From Sphingobacteriales bacterium 46-32 (GTDB lineage: Bacteria; Bacteroidota; Bacteroidia; Chitinophagales; Chitinophagaceae), in the NCBI GenBank assembly GCA_001898485.1, contig MKTY01000018.1:62001-126000 (forward strand): 64,000 nucleotides of DNA, written 5' to 3'. Shown piece by piece: positions 26,730 through 37,000 of the stretch. The notes below the pieces were generated by a model. That model was not told the DNA's origin. It ran no database searches and was given only the letters and a program-made list of their open reading frames with translations. The position numbers and the translations under genes are program-made. The number at the start of each line of letters is the position of its first letter. The stretch's first letter is position 1.

Positions 26730-26797
26730 TGGATATCCGGTTTAATGCCGGCGTATCCAGGGAATTTGGGAGACCAGAAAATTTGTACATAATGTAC
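26730..26797 (+). promoter_or_regulatory. rplK leader hairpins
   Basis: TGGATA (26730) pairs with TATCCA (26754-26759) and CCGG with CCGG inside, with a 7-base loop. A second element, GTACAT-A-ATGTAC (26785-26797), follows. The L11-L1 operon is usually controlled by L1 binding its mRNA, so this is a candidate target, not proven. Confidence 0.45.
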
Positions 26798-26834
26798 TGA
26801 TTAAGTGGTCGTTAACACCAAAAAAGTTTTAAAA

Positions 26835-27278
26835 ATGGCTAAAGAAATCACAGGCTATGTGAAGCTTCAGTGCAAGGGTGGCCAGGCCAACCCGGCACCT
26901 CCGATCGGTCCAGCTCTGGGTTCCAAGGGTATCAACATCATGGAATTCTGTAAGCAGTTCAATGCAAGAACGCAGGACAAAATGGGAAAAGTTCTTCCCG
27001 TACTTATCACCGTTTATTCTGACAAGAGTTTTGAGTTTATCATCAAAACCCCTCCCGCAGCAATTCAGCTGATGGAAGCCGCCAAAATTCAGAAAGGTTC
27101 TAAAGAAAGCAATCGCGCCAAGGTTGGTAAAGTAACCTGGGATCAGATTGAGGTTATTGCCAAAGACAAAATGCCCGACCTGAATTGCTTTACCGTTGAA
27201 AGTGCCATGAAAATGGTAGCTGGTACGGCTCGCAGCATGGGGCTCAATGTAGAAGGTAAAGCTCCCTGGGAAAATTAA
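26835..27278 (+). CDS. rplK: Ribosomal protein uL11
   Basis: This 147-residue large-subunit protein binds the GTPase-associated region of 23S rRNA. The conserved start [12 protein letters not shown], the proline-rich [18 protein letters not shown] and the C-terminal [19 protein letters not shown] are all present. The start at 26835 follows homology. It is first in the rplK-rplA-rplJ-rplL group, with a leader of about 120 bases. Confidence 0.97.
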   Translation: MAKEITGYVKLQCKGGQANPAPPIGPALGSKGINIMEFCKQFNARTQDKMGKVLPVLITVYSDKSFEFIIKTPPAAIQLMEAAKIQKGSKESNRAKVGKVTWDQIEVIAKDKMPDLNCFTVESAMKMVAGTARSMGLNVEGKAPWEN

Positions 27279-27375
27279 TTTGTTTTATCTGCCGGAGCAA
27301 TAGCGATGGCAGGCAGACATGAACCTTTGTTCCACTGTAGTAATAACGAAAGTGGGATCCAAAAAAAGAATCAAA

Positions 27376-28071
27376 ATGGCATTCATCAGTAAGAAAAGAA
27401 AAGTTGCTGAAACAAAAGTTGACAGCAACAAAGCATATTCCTTGAAGGAAGCTTCTGCACTGGTAAAACAAATTACCACCTGCAAATTTGATGCTTCCGT
27501 TGACCTGCACGTGCGCCTTGGTGTTGACCCCAAGAAGGCTGATCAGGCTATCCGTGGTACAGTTACCCTGCCGCATGGCACCGGTAAAACCAAACGTGTA
27601 CTGGTACTTTGCACGCCCGACAAAGAGGCTGAAGCAAAAGCTGCCGGTGCTGATTTTGTAGGTCTTGACGAGTTTGTAACCAAAATTGAAGGCGGATGGG
27701 TTGATGTGGACGTTATCATTGCCACACCCTCAGTAATGCCTAAAATCGGTAAACTGGGTAAAGTACTGGGTCCCCGCAACCTGATGCCCAATCCCAAAAC
27801 CGGTACGGTTACCAACGATGTAGCAGGTGCAATCACCGATGTAAAAGGCGGTAAAATCGCTTTCAAAGTTGATAAAGTTGGTATCATCCACGCTTCTATC
27901 GGCCGTGTAAGCTTTACTCCCGAAAAAATTGCTGAAAACAGCCAGGAGTTCCTGAACGCTATTATCAAAGCCAAACCGGCTACAGCGAAAGGTACTTACC
28001 TGAAAGGTATCAGCATGGCCAGCTCTATGAGCCCCGGTATCGCCATCGACACCAAAGCATTTGTACATTAA
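27376..28071 (+). CDS. rplA: Ribosomal protein uL1
   Basis: This 231-residue L1 protein forms the mobile L1 stalk. It has the family segments [16 protein letters not shown] and [17 protein letters not shown]. The ATG at 27376 ([14 protein letters not shown]) is preferred to the upstream in-frame start 19 codons earlier, because it matches the family. No Shine-Dalgarno is present. A hairpin spans its stop codon. Confidence 0.97.
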   Translation: MAFISKKRKVAETKVDSNKAYSLKEASALVKQITTCKFDASVDLHVRLGVDPKKADQAIRGTVTLPHGTGKTKRVLVLCTPDKEAEAKAAGADFVGLDEFVTKIEGGWVDVDVIIATPSVMPKIGKLGKVLGPRNLMPNPKTGTVTNDVAGAITDVKGGKIAFKVDKVGIIHASIGRVSFTPEKIAENSQEFLNAIIKAKPATAKGTYLKGISMASSMSPGIAIDTKAFVH

Positions 28072-28102
28072 GATCTTCCGTGCTTTCCGCCGGAAAGATC
28101 TT
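28070..28102 (+). promoter_or_regulatory. Hairpin between rplA and rplJ
   Basis: AAGATCTTCCG pairs with CGGAAAGATCTT with a one-base bulge; it begins inside the rplA stop. It is placed where L10-(L12)4 controls rplJ in other bacteria, so it is a candidate regulatory or processing site. No T tract follows. Confidence 0.5.
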
Positions 28103-28131
28103 ATTAACTGACCAGTCAAAATCTTAATAAA

Positions 28132-28662
28132 ATGACTAAAGAACAAAAAAACGAAGTGATCGAAGTGCTGAAAGGCAAGTTCGCTCAATATAATAACTTC
28201 TACATCGCCGACACTGAGTCGCTGAGCGTAGAACAAGTTGGTAAGCTGCGCCGCGCCTGTTTCAACAAAGATGTTGAAATGAAAGTGGCTAAGAATACGC
28301 TTATCAGAAAAGCGCTGGAATCGCTGGACAGTGAAAAATATGCAGGTGTTTATGACTCCCTGCATAAAGTAACTGCCCTGATGTTTTCAGAAAACCCTAA
28401 AGAGCCCGCGCTGATCATCAGCTCTTTCCGCAAAGAAAGCAATGGTGAAAAACCCGTGCTCAAAGCGGCCTTCATCAATGGTGATGTGTATACAGGCGAC
28501 AACAACCTGAAAGCACTTACGCAGATTAAGACGAAGAACGAGCTGATCGGCGAAGTGATCGGTTTGCTGCAGTCACCCGCCAAACGCGTACTGGCTGCCC
28601 TGCTTCATCACCACGAGCAAAAAGCAGGTGGTGCCGAAGTTGCTGCACCCGCTGCAGAATAA
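28132..28662 (+). CDS. rplJ: Ribosomal protein uL10
   Basis: This 176-residue protein is the base of the L7/L12 stalk. The N-terminal RNA-binding part includes FYIADTESLSVEQVGKLR and MKVAKNTLIRKAL. The C-terminal helix that binds L12 dimers is in the Ala/Lys-rich end (LAALLHHHEQKAGG). Length is normal. It precedes rplL. Confidence 0.95.
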   Translation: MTKEQKNEVIEVLKGKFAQYNNFYIADTESLSVEQVGKLRRACFNKDVEMKVAKNTLIRKALESLDSEKYAGVYDSLHKVTALMFSENPKEPALIISSFRKESNGEKPVLKAAFINGDVYTGDNNLKALTQIKTKNELIGEVIGLLQSPAKRVLAALLHHHEQKAGGAEVAAPAAE

Positions 28663-28681
28663 TCAAGCGAGTATCTGGTCC

Positions 28682-28759
28682 GCCTGACGGACTGTATACC
28701 ATACAACAAATTTTTTTAATCACTCCGCCGGAGTCACAAACAATGAAGGCGGGAAAAAT
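28682..28759 (+). promoter_or_regulatory. Hairpin-rich rplJ-rplL spacer
   Basis: Small perfect stems occur: TCCG...CGGA, ACTCCG...CGGAGT, and AAATTTTTT...AAAAATTT enclosing CCGCC...GGCGG. Such spacers can set the excess of L12 over L10. The pairing was done by eye. Confidence 0.35.
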
Positions 28760-28768
28760 TTAAATCAA

Positions 28769-29143
28769 ATGGCAGACGTTAAAGCATTAGCTGAAAGCCT
28801 GGTAGCCCTGACAGTAAAAGAAGTTCAGGAACTGGCTGATTTTCTGAAATCAGAATATGGTATCGAACCTGCTGCTGCTGCAGTTGTAGTAGCTGCTGGT
28901 GGCGATGGTGGTGGTGCCAAAGCTGAAGAAAAAACAGCTTTTGATGTTATCCTGAAAAATGGTGGTGCATCTAAACTGAACGTAGTTAAGATCGTTAAAG
29001 ATCTGACTGGTCTTGGTCTGAAAGAAGCTAAAGAACTGGTTGATGGCGCTCCCAAACCCGTTAAAGAAGGCGTATCTAAAGCAGAAGCTGACGATATCGC
29101 TGCCAAGCTGAAAGAAGCTGGCGCTGATGTTGAAGTTGCTTAA
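28769..29143 (+). CDS. rplL: Ribosomal protein bL12
   Basis: This 124-residue protein forms the flexible stalk recruiting translation factors. The N-terminal dimer helix ([16 protein letters not shown]), the Ala/Gly hinge ([15 protein letters not shown]) and the C-terminal domain ([37 protein letters not shown]) are intact. A perfect terminator follows 19 bases after the stop, which uncouples it from rpoB. Confidence 0.97.
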   Translation: MADVKALAESLVALTVKEVQELADFLKSEYGIEPAAAAVVVAAGGDGGGAKAEEKTAFDVILKNGGASKLNVVKIVKDLTGLGLKEAKELVDGAPKPVKEGVSKAEADDIAAKLKEAGADVEVA

Positions 29144-29162
29144 TCTTACTTCTTCATAAAGG

Positions 29163-29190
29163 AACCCCGGTAGCAATACCGGGGTTTTTT
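29163..29190 (+). terminator. rplL terminator
   Basis: AACCCCGGTA and TACCGGGGTT are a perfect 10-bp stem around GCAA, followed by a run of T. It ends the rplKAJL transcript and thus separates it from rpoBC. Confidence 0.93.
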
Positions 29191-29265
29191 ATTGCCCGCA
29201 ATGCAGATTCAAGTAGTAAATTGCAACACCTGAATCAATCTTTCTTCATACCTATTCATCTGCTC

Positions 29266-31557
29266 ATGAAGTTTCGTTTGCTTATCGCATTTATTGGTGG
29301 CGCATTACTCCATGCCAATGCCCAGACAGTCAGTAATGTAACAGACCCTGTAGAATGGATTAATCCACTTATGGGCACCGACTCCAAACCCAGTCTTTCA
29401 AACGGGAATACCTACCCAGCTATCGCAGTGCCCTGGGGTATGAACTTCTGGGTACCGCAAACCAACAATATGGGCAACGGATGGGCTTATCAGTATGCTG
29501 CCGATAAAATCCGTGGCTTCAAACAAACACACCAGCCTTCGCCCTGGATGAATGACTATGGTCAGTTCTCTATCATGCCCGTTACCGGCAAGCTGAAATT
29601 CAAACAGGATGACCGGGCCAGCTGGTTTTCTCATAAAGCAGAAATAGCGAAACCTTATTACTACAGCGTATACCTGGCCGATGCAGATGTGACCACTGAA
29701 ATCACCCCAACCGAAAGGGCCGCTCAGTTTCGCTTTACTTACCCCGGCACCGACAGCGCCTTTATCGTGATCGACGCTTTTGATAAAGGCTCACATGTAG
29801 AAATACAACCAGACCGTAAACGTATCATTGGTTATACTACCCGCAACAGTGGTGGTGTGGCTCCCGGCTTTAAAAACTATTTTGTCATTGAAACAGACAA
29901 ACCCTTCAGCCTTACACGTACCTGGCGCGATAGTGTGCTGGTATATGACAGCCTGAGCGTATATGCCAATCATACCGGTGCTGTTATCGGGTTCCGTACC
30001 AAAAGAGGGGAGCAGGTAAACCTGCGCGTAGCATCTTCTTTTATCAGTTACGAACAGGCCGCACTCAATCTGTCGAGAGAGTTGGGTAAAGACAGCTTTG
30101 ATCAAACCTGCAAAAAAGCAAAAGACAGCTGGAATAAACAGCTGCAGCGGATACAGGTTTCCGGCGGTACTATTGAGCAAACGCGTACTTTTTATTCCTG
30201 CCTTTACAGGATGCTGCAGTTTCCGCAACGGCATTATGAATACGATGCCAGCGGGCAGATTATGCATTATAGTCCCTACAATGGCCAGGTACTGCCCGGT
30301 TATCTTTATGCAGGTACCGGCTTCTGGGATACATTCCGCGCGTTGTATCCTTTCCTGAACCTGTTTTATCCTTCTATCAACAAAGAGATGCAGGAAGGGC
30401 TGATAAATGCGTATAAAGAAGGCGGCTTTTTACCGGAGTGGTCGAGCCCCGGATTCAGAAACGTAATGGTGGGCAACAACTCTGCTTCTGTAGTGGCTGA
30501 TGCCTATCTGAAAGGAGGAAGAGGGTATGATATCGAAACGCTTTATCAGGCATTGGTACATGGTGCCAATAATGAAGGTCCCATGTCGGCCGTGGGTCGC
30601 GCCGGTGTTGCCTACTACAACGAACTGGGCTATGTACCCTACGATGTAAAGATCAACGAAAATGCTGCCCGTACACTCGAATATGCCTATGATGATTTTT
30701 GTATTTACCAACTGGCCAAAGCGCTGAACAAACCGCAGGCGGAGATTGATCTCTATGCCAAACGTGCACAGAACTACCGCAACCTGTTTGATAAGGAAAC
30801 CAACCTTATGCGGGGCCGCAACAAGGATGGCAGCTTTCAGCAACCATTCAACCCATTCAAGTGGGGCGATGCATTTACCGAAGGTAATAGCTGGCATTAC
30901 AGCTGGAGTGTATTTCACGATATCCAGGGGCTCATCAACCTCATGGGAGGACGCGCTACGTTCACTCAAATGCTTGACTCGGTATTTTCCATGCCACCTG
31001 TTTTTGACGAAAGCTATTATGGCGGTGTCATTCATGAAATCAGGGAAATGCAGATCATGAACATGGGACAATATGCTCACGGCAATCAACCCATTCAACA
31101 CATGATTTATCTTTACAATTATGCCGGGCAGCCCTGGAAGACGCAATACTGGGTGCGGCGGGTAATGGAGCAATTGTATAAACCCACACCCGATGGTTAT
31201 TGTGGTGATGAAGACAATGGGCAAACCAGTGCCTGGTATGTATTCTCTGCGCTGGGTTTTTACCCGGTCTGTCCGGGTACTGATCAGTATGTATTGGGAA
31301 CACCGCTTTTCAAAAAAATAACAGCCACATTCGAAAACGGGAAGAAACTGGTCATTGATGCACCGCAAAGCTCGGCCAGCAACCTGTATATTCAGTCATT
31401 GAAATGGAATGGTGCTTCCTACAACAACAACTGGATCAGCCATACAGCACTGCAAAAAGGCGGTACACTTTCTGTTTTGCTTGGCGGAGTACCCAATAAG
31501 CAACGGGGTACACAGCCGGCGGCTTTTCCTTTTTCGATGAGCGCAGCTGCAAAATAA
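29266..31557 (+). CDS. GH92 alpha-1,2-mannosidase-like glycosidase, secreted
   Basis: This 763-residue enzyme belongs to family GH92, calcium-dependent exo-alpha-mannosidases, frequent in Bacteroidota that use host or fungal mannans. It has a signal peptide (MKFRLLIAFIGGALLHANAQ). Family signatures visible are VNPLMG-like WINPLMGTDS at the N-terminus, GFKQTHQPSPWMNDYG, the GTGFWDTFRALYP barrel motif and CGDEDNGQTSAWYVFSALG with the catalytic acids. No SusCD pair accompanies it. Its position between rplL and rpoB is unusual. The precise linkage is not known. Confidence 0.92.
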   Translation: MKFRLLIAFIGGALLHANAQTVSNVTDPVEWINPLMGTDSKPSLSNGNTYPAIAVPWGMNFWVPQTNNMGNGWAYQYAADKIRGFKQTHQPSPWMNDYGQFSIMPVTGKLKFKQDDRASWFSHKAEIAKPYYYSVYLADADVTTEITPTERAAQFRFTYPGTDSAFIVIDAFDKGSHVEIQPDRKRIIGYTTRNSGGVAPGFKNYFVIETDKPFSLTRTWRDSVLVYDSLSVYANHTGAVIGFRTKRGEQVNLRVASSFISYEQAALNLSRELGKDSFDQTCKKAKDSWNKQLQRIQVSGGTIEQTRTFYSCLYRMLQFPQRHYEYDASGQIMHYSPYNGQVLPGYLYAGTGFWDTFRALYPFLNLFYPSINKEMQEGLINAYKEGGFLPEWSSPGFRNVMVGNNSASVVADAYLKGGRGYDIETLYQALVHGANNEGPMSAVGRAGVAYYNELGYVPYDVKINENAARTLEYAYDDFCIYQLAKALNKPQAEIDLYAKRAQNYRNLFDKETNLMRGRNKDGSFQQPFNPFKWGDAFTEGNSWHYSWSVFHDIQGLINLMGGRATFTQMLDSVFSMPPVFDESYYGGVIHEIREMQIMNMGQYAHGNQPIQHMIYLYNYAGQPWKTQYWVRRVMEQLYKPTPDGYCGDEDNGQTSAWYVFSALGFYPVCPGTDQYVLGTPLFKKITATFENGKKLVIDAPQSSASNLYIQSLKWNGASYNNNWISHTALQKGGTLSVLLGGVPNKQRGTQPAAFPFSMSAAAK

Positions 31558-31593
31558 TTACGAGTTTTTTTCACCAATAAACTTAAACGCCTA

Positions 31594-32601
31594 ATGAAAA
31601 TAGTCGTAAAGTTTTCCCTGCTGGCAAGTTTAATCCTGGCCGCTTCTTGCCAACGGGAAATAACAGATGAATTGTTGACCGAACCAGGTAATCAGGATTC
31701 AGCTACTGTCAACAATCGGGTGATGCTGGTCAATACCCAGATATATGATCCTGAAGGATTTGCCTATGGCAGCTATTATACCCTATATGAAGAAGATACT
31801 TTACAAAAAACAATAACAGCCTATTTTGATACGCTGGACGTAGGCTATTACAGATATTATTATGACGATTTGAATCGACTTACAAAAATTCTGATTTATA
31901 ATGCTGATACAATGCGGCTGGTGAATAGCAGAGATTCGTTTGTGTTTACACGGCCTGCTGAAAATAAGATTACGATGACTTATGACGGAGGGGTGGAGCA
32001 TTATGACATAGCTGATATAGGAGGGGGGCGAAAAAAAATCCTAATTACCCAGGACGGTAAGAATCCGCAATATCACCGGTCGGAGTTCTATATATCATCA
32101 GGCGGATGGCCTGATTCAACGATTGAATTGGCAGACCGGTTTAATACGAACCAATCAGATTCATATCGCACACACTATCGGTTTGATGCTTCTGGTAAAC
32201 CGTTATCTATTCAGTATCGTTTTGAACAGGATCCATCATCGGGGTACCAGCTTACCGATTTGGAATTTAATAAGGATGCTCAGCCCAATACTTTTCTGGA
32301 TAGTTTTCTGGGTAAGCTTGCAGGTTCCGACATGCAGTGGAATTTGTTATTGTTGAACAAAAGTCCAAGCTATGAGTTGTTTTATGAGATGTCGGATCAT
32401 TTATTTCTGAGAAAAGGAACTGTATTGAATCTGAAATATCGTACCCGGATTTATGACCGGGCGGGAAATCTGGATGTTGAGAGTATCCTCTATGACGAGA
32501 CGATTGAACCGGTCTATGATACTCGCGGACGTATCACTAAGTTGACTATTAAAAATAAAGGCAAAATGTATCGTCAACCGGAGATTACTTATTACAGGTA
32601 A
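31594..32601 (+). CDS. Lipoprotein of unknown function
   Basis: This 335-residue protein has a lipobox (LILAASCQ) after a hydrophobic start, so it is probably a lipoprotein. The body consists of loosely repeated beta-hairpin-like units with tyrosine-rich patterns (YYYDDLNRLTKILIYN; YRFDASGKPLSIQYRF; YDTRGRITKLTI), reminiscent of YD/Rhs-type repeats. I do not recognise a catalytic motif. It follows GH92 by 36 bases on the same strand. It looks more AT-rich than its neighbours, a hint of different origin, though this is by eye only. Confidence 0.55.
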   Translation: MKIVVKFSLLASLILAASCQREITDELLTEPGNQDSATVNNRVMLVNTQIYDPEGFAYGSYYTLYEEDTLQKTITAYFDTLDVGYYRYYYDDLNRLTKILIYNADTMRLVNSRDSFVFTRPAENKITMTYDGGVEHYDIADIGGGRKKILITQDGKNPQYHRSEFYISSGGWPDSTIELADRFNTNQSDSYRTHYRFDASGKPLSIQYRFEQDPSSGYQLTDLEFNKDAQPNTFLDSFLGKLAGSDMQWNLLLLNKSPSYELFYEMSDHLFLRKGTVLNLKYRTRIYDRAGNLDVESILYDETIEPVYDTRGRITKLTIKNKGKMYRQPEITYYR

Positions 32602-32625
32602 GTATTGAAACAAAATAGCCAGGCC

Positions 32626-33555
32626 TTACAGACGGAGATAGGGAAGCATTCTTTTTAATATCGAATCATTCATCGCATGCAGTTGCAACAAATGCTGTAG
32701 ATCGGAGAAGGGTCCATGCAAGTTCCTGAATGCGATAATCTGACTGGCCAGCGATCGCCTGATATAGGGATGCCTGCTCAATTCTTCTATACCGGCTTCA
32801 TTGAGCGATAAACGAATTTGTTGTCCGGGCTGGCAGGTGAGCCGGGGCCTAATACGCTGATAGACTGAATCAGGTAATCCAAATACCTCCGCAACCTGGC
32901 TTACCTGGTAAAAACCACCCAGTGCCTCTCTGAACTTAATGATCCGGCTCGCCAGTTTGGGACCAATACCCGGCAATGCCTCCCAGGCGGTACTGTCGGC
33001 CTGGTTGATGTCGGGCAGGGTAGAAGGTGAAGGGGAAAAGGAAGAAGGTGATTTAGCAGGAAACTTGTTTGTTGCCGCAGAAGCAGGTTCCGGTATCTGT
33101 ACATAAGGAATCAATTGTTCGGCCTGATCCGGATGCAGTCCATATATACGCCGGAGATCTTCCGGTGCCCGGAAACGTCCTCCCTTTTGCCGGAATTTCA
33201 TAATGGTACCTACAGTCTTTGCTGACAGGCCAAAAGACAGCCAGCCAGCTTCGGAATGAGTGTTGGGGTCAAAAGCAACCAGGTTTTTAAGCGGGTTATT
33301 GCGGCCAGGTGAGTTGAATTTCCTGGCTTTATTAAAAGAAGCCCTCATTGAATCATCTCTGACTGTACCTGATTCGAGTGTGGTCAGAGCCTGCATCCAC
33401 GCTGTATCTCTATCGGTCTGCCATCGGGGTACAGGGCGTGAACAATAGTAAGGTAAGATGATCGCCATTGTCAATAAAAAAAGAAGGGTCAGAATCGCCA
33501 GCCGCTCTTTTCTTGAAAAGACAAAATACTCCTGTATAAACCATCTCCATTTCAT
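32626..33555 (-). CDS. Helix-hairpin-helix (ComEA-like) membrane-anchored protein
   Basis: This 309-residue protein has one N-terminal membrane segment (AILTLLFLLTMAIILPYYC) and three helix-hairpin-helix units. The clearest is DINQADSTAWEALPGIGPKL followed by ASRIIKFREALGGF; others are around FGLSAKTVGTIMKFRQKGG and LNEAGIEELSRHPYIRRS. ComEA proteins bind DNA during uptake; similar proteins of this architecture are widespread in Chitinophagaceae without a proven role. It is on the opposite strand to rpoB and part of the rplL-rpoB insertion. Confidence 0.75.
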   Translation of the reverse strand: MKWRWFIQEYFVFSRKERLAILTLLFLLTMAIILPYYCSRPVPRWQTDRDTAWMQALTTLESGTVRDDSMRASFNKARKFNSPGRNNPLKNLVAFDPNTHSEAGWLSFGLSAKTVGTIMKFRQKGGRFRAPEDLRRIYGLHPDQAEQLIPYVQIPEPASAATNKFPAKSPSSFSPSPSTLPDINQADSTAWEALPGIGPKLASRIIKFREALGGFYQVSQVAEVFGLPDSVYQRIRPRLTCQPGQQIRLSLNEAGIEELSRHPYIRRSLASQIIAFRNLHGPFSDLQHLLQLHAMNDSILKRMLPYLRL

Positions 33556-34028
33556 GATCTGTACCTCTGTGCTAAGTTAAAAACAGGAGGTCGCTGTTCC
33601 TTGTTTTTTTCATCGCTTTATGGTGGTGTTTTTCTATTCCAAAAATGTTTTTTTCTGTAAAATAACGGAGCGAAATGGCGTCCAGCCGTGTATACTGTGC
33701 CGGCGTCACAGATTTTTTCAGCTGTAAGGGAAAATTTTCCATACAGACTATTTCCGGTTCATAGTCAGGCTTTCCGCGTCAAATCTGCCGTCAAAACACC
33801 GTCTTTTGCCGGGTTTTTCACCAATTTTTGGCGGGATTTTTGTCGGCAACTTTTTCTTGTCGGATTGCTATTATTCCTTACCTTTGCTGTCCTTTATTTT
33901 GGCCAAACATATTTTGACATTCCAAATCATTGCTAAATAGTTGATTTTCATGGGCTATTGTTTCTGCGGAAATGATTGCCTGTGAATGATTTGCTGTCAT
34001 TATTATCTTAAAACCGGTTTTTAAGCAT
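33556..34028. other. Non-coding region before rpoB
   Basis: This 473-base gap holds no convincing gene. It has T-rich stretches and the rpoB promoter at 33856-33886. The transcript leader of rpoB would be about 140 bases. At 34007-34025 CTTAAAACC and GGTTTTTAAG form a near-palindrome ending 3 bases before the ATG. Confidence 0.6.
33856..33886 (+). promoter_or_regulatory. Promoter of rpoB
   Basis: CTTG (33856-33859), 19 bases, then TACCTTTG (33879-33886) fit the Bacteroidota consensus. It gives rpoBC a promoter of its own. Confidence 0.65.
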
Positions 34029-37000
34029 ATGTCTTCTACAAAAGTGAACTCAAGAGTGGACTTCGGTAAGATCAAGCACCTGGCTGAAACTCCCGACCTT
34101 CTTGAAGTACAGATTCAGTCTTTCAAAGAGTTTTTCCAGTTAGAAACGACCCCGGACAAACGTAACAATGAAGGCCTGTTCCGGGTATTTAAGGACAACT
34201 TCCCGATCACCGACACAAGAAACATCTTTGTGCTCGAGTTTCTGGATTACTTCATTGATCCGCCCCGCTACACTATTGAAGAGTGTATGGAGCGTGGTCT
34301 TACTTATGCCGTTCCCCTGAAGGCCAAACTGCGCCTTAGCTGTAACGACGAAGAGCACGTAGACTTCCAGACAATTGTTCAGGATGTGTTCCTGGGTAAT
34401 ATACCTTATATGACCCCCCGCGGTACATTCGTGATCAATGGTGCTGAGCGCGTAGTCGTTTCTCAGCTGCACCGCTCACCCGGTGTATTCTTTGGTCAGT
34501 CTGTACACCCCAACGGTACCAAAATTTACTCTGCCCGTGTGATCCCCTTCAAAGGTGCATGGATGGAGTTTGCTACCGACATCAACAACGTGATGTACGC
34601 CTACATCGACCGGAAGAAGAAATTCCCGGTTACCACCCTGCTCCGTTCTATCGGCTACGAAACCGATAAAGACATCCTGGAGCTGTTTGGTATGGCCGAT
34701 GAGGTGAAAGCCGATAAAAAACTCCTGTCTAAATATGTAGGCAGACGCCTGGCTGCCCGTGTACTCCGTACCTGGGTAGAGGATTTTGTAGATGAGGATA
34801 CCGGTGAAGTAGTATCTATCGAGCGGAATGAAATCGTAATGGAGCGCGATACTGTTCTCGACGAAGAAGGTATCGATACCATTGTAGATATGGATGTAAA
34901 GAGCGTATTCATTCAGCGCGAAGATGTAGGTGGTGACTATGCCATTATCTACAATACCCTGAACAAGGATACTTCCAACAGTGAGCTGGAAGCCGTTCAG
35001 TTTATCTATCGCCAGCTGCGTGGTGCCGATGCACCTGATAACGAAACTGCCCGTGGTATTATCGATAAGCTGTTTTTCAGCGATAAACGTTATGACCTCG
35101 GTGAAGTAGGCCGTTACAAAATCAACCGCAAACTCAGTCTGGATGCTCCGCTGGATCAGAAGACACTGACCCGCGAAGACATTATCCTGATCATAAAATA
35201 CCTGGTACGCCTCACAAACGGTAAAGCAGAGATTGATGATATCGATCACCTGAGCAACCGTCGTGTACGTACCGTAGGCGAGCAGCTCTATGCCCAGTTT
35301 GGTGTAGGTCTGGCCCGTATGGCCCGTACCATCCGCGAGCGGATGAACGTGCGCGATAATGAGGTATTTACTCCTGTTGACCTGATCAATGCCCGCACAC
35401 TGTCTTCTGTGATCAATTCCTTCTTTGGTACATCACAGCTGTCGCAGTTCCTCGATCAGACCAACCCCCTGTCAGAGATCACACACAAACGCCGTATCTC
35501 CGCACTCGGACCAGGCGGTCTGAGCCGTGAGCGTGCCGGCTTTGAGGTGCGTGACGTACACTACTCTCACTACGGACGTCTGTGTACAATCGAAACACCT
35601 GAAGGTCCCAACATCGGTCTGATTTCTACACTGTGCGTACACGCCAAGATCAACGATATGGGCTTCATCGAAACCCCCTATCGTAAAGTAACCGACGGCA
35701 AAGTGAATATGAAGGAACTCGAGTTCCTCAGTGCAGAAGAAGAAGACCTGGCAAAAATTGCCCAGGCCAATACGCCGCTCGATGATAAAGGCAACTTCGT
35801 GGAAGAAAAGATTGTGAGCCGCGAAACCGGTGACTTCCCGATCCTCGACAAAAATGAAGTGGAATTCATGGACGTGGCACCCAACCAGATCGTGGGTCTG
35901 AGTGCTTCCCTGATTCCATTCCTCGAGCATGATGATGCCAACCGTGCCCTGATGGGATCAAACATGCAACGTCAGGCTGTACCCCTCATCCGTCCCGATG
36001 TACCTGTAGTAGGTACCGGTCTGGAAGGTAAAGCAGCCCGTGATGCACGTATCCAGATCCATTCAGAAGGCGAAGGTGTGGTTGAGTTTGTAGATGCCAA
36101 CGAGATTCATGTTCGTTACGATCGTGATGAGGCCGAAAAACTGGTAAGCTTTGAAGAAGATCTGCGCGTATACCGCCTGACCAAGTTTATCAAAACGAAC
36201 CAGGAAACCTGTATCAACCTGAAACCTGCCGTTAAGAAAGGTCAGAAGGTGAAAAAAGGAGACTTCCTTACCGAAGGGTATGCTACACAAAATGGTGAGC
36301 TCGCTCTTGGTAAAAACCTGAAAGTGGCCTTCATGCCCTGGAAAGGTTACAACTTCGAGGATGCCATCGTGATCAGCGAACGCGTGGTAAAAGAAGATAT
36401 GTTTACTTCTGTTCACATCTCTGAATATGAACTGGAAGTACGTGATACAAAACTGGGTGAAGAAGAACTGACTCCGGATATCCCCAACGTGTCTGAAGAA
36501 GCCACTAAAGACCTGGACGAAAACGGTATCATCCGTATCGGTGCCAGCGTAAAAGAAGGTGATATCCTGATCGGTAAGATCACTCCTAAAGGAGAGTCTG
36601 ATCCCACTCCGGAAGAGAAACTGCTGCGCGCCATCTTTGGTGACAAGGCAGGTGATGCCAAAGACGCTTCCCTGAAAGCACCCAATGGTGTGGAAGGTAT
36701 CGTAATTGGTAAAAAACTCTTCCAGCGCGCCAAAAAAGACAAGAACGCCAAAGTACGTGAGAAAGCAGCCATCGAGAAACTCGAGAAAGTGCACGAAAAG
36801 AATGAGAGCGATCTGAAAGAGATTCTTCTCGAAAAGCTGACTACACTGCTGAAAGATCATGCTTCTGCCGGTGTAAGCAACAACTTTGGTGAAGTACAGA
36901 TTGGCAAAGGCGCCCGATTCACAGCCAAAAACCTGGCTGGCCTGGATTATCAGAATATCAATCCGCTGGGCTGGACTGGTGATGCTAAAATCGACGACCA

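Noticed and set aside
30430-31368. 312-codon minus-strand frame within the GH92 gene
   Set aside because: It is antisense to conserved GH92 motifs and has no homology that I recognise.
34007-34025. Operator or riboswitch before rpoB
   Set aside because: The near-palindrome is short and imperfect and I recognise no riboswitch core in the 140-base leader.
32626-34028. Possible competence locus
   Set aside because: Only a ComEA-like helix-hairpin-helix protein is present; no ComEC, DprA or pilus genes are seen, so a DNA-uptake system is not supported.
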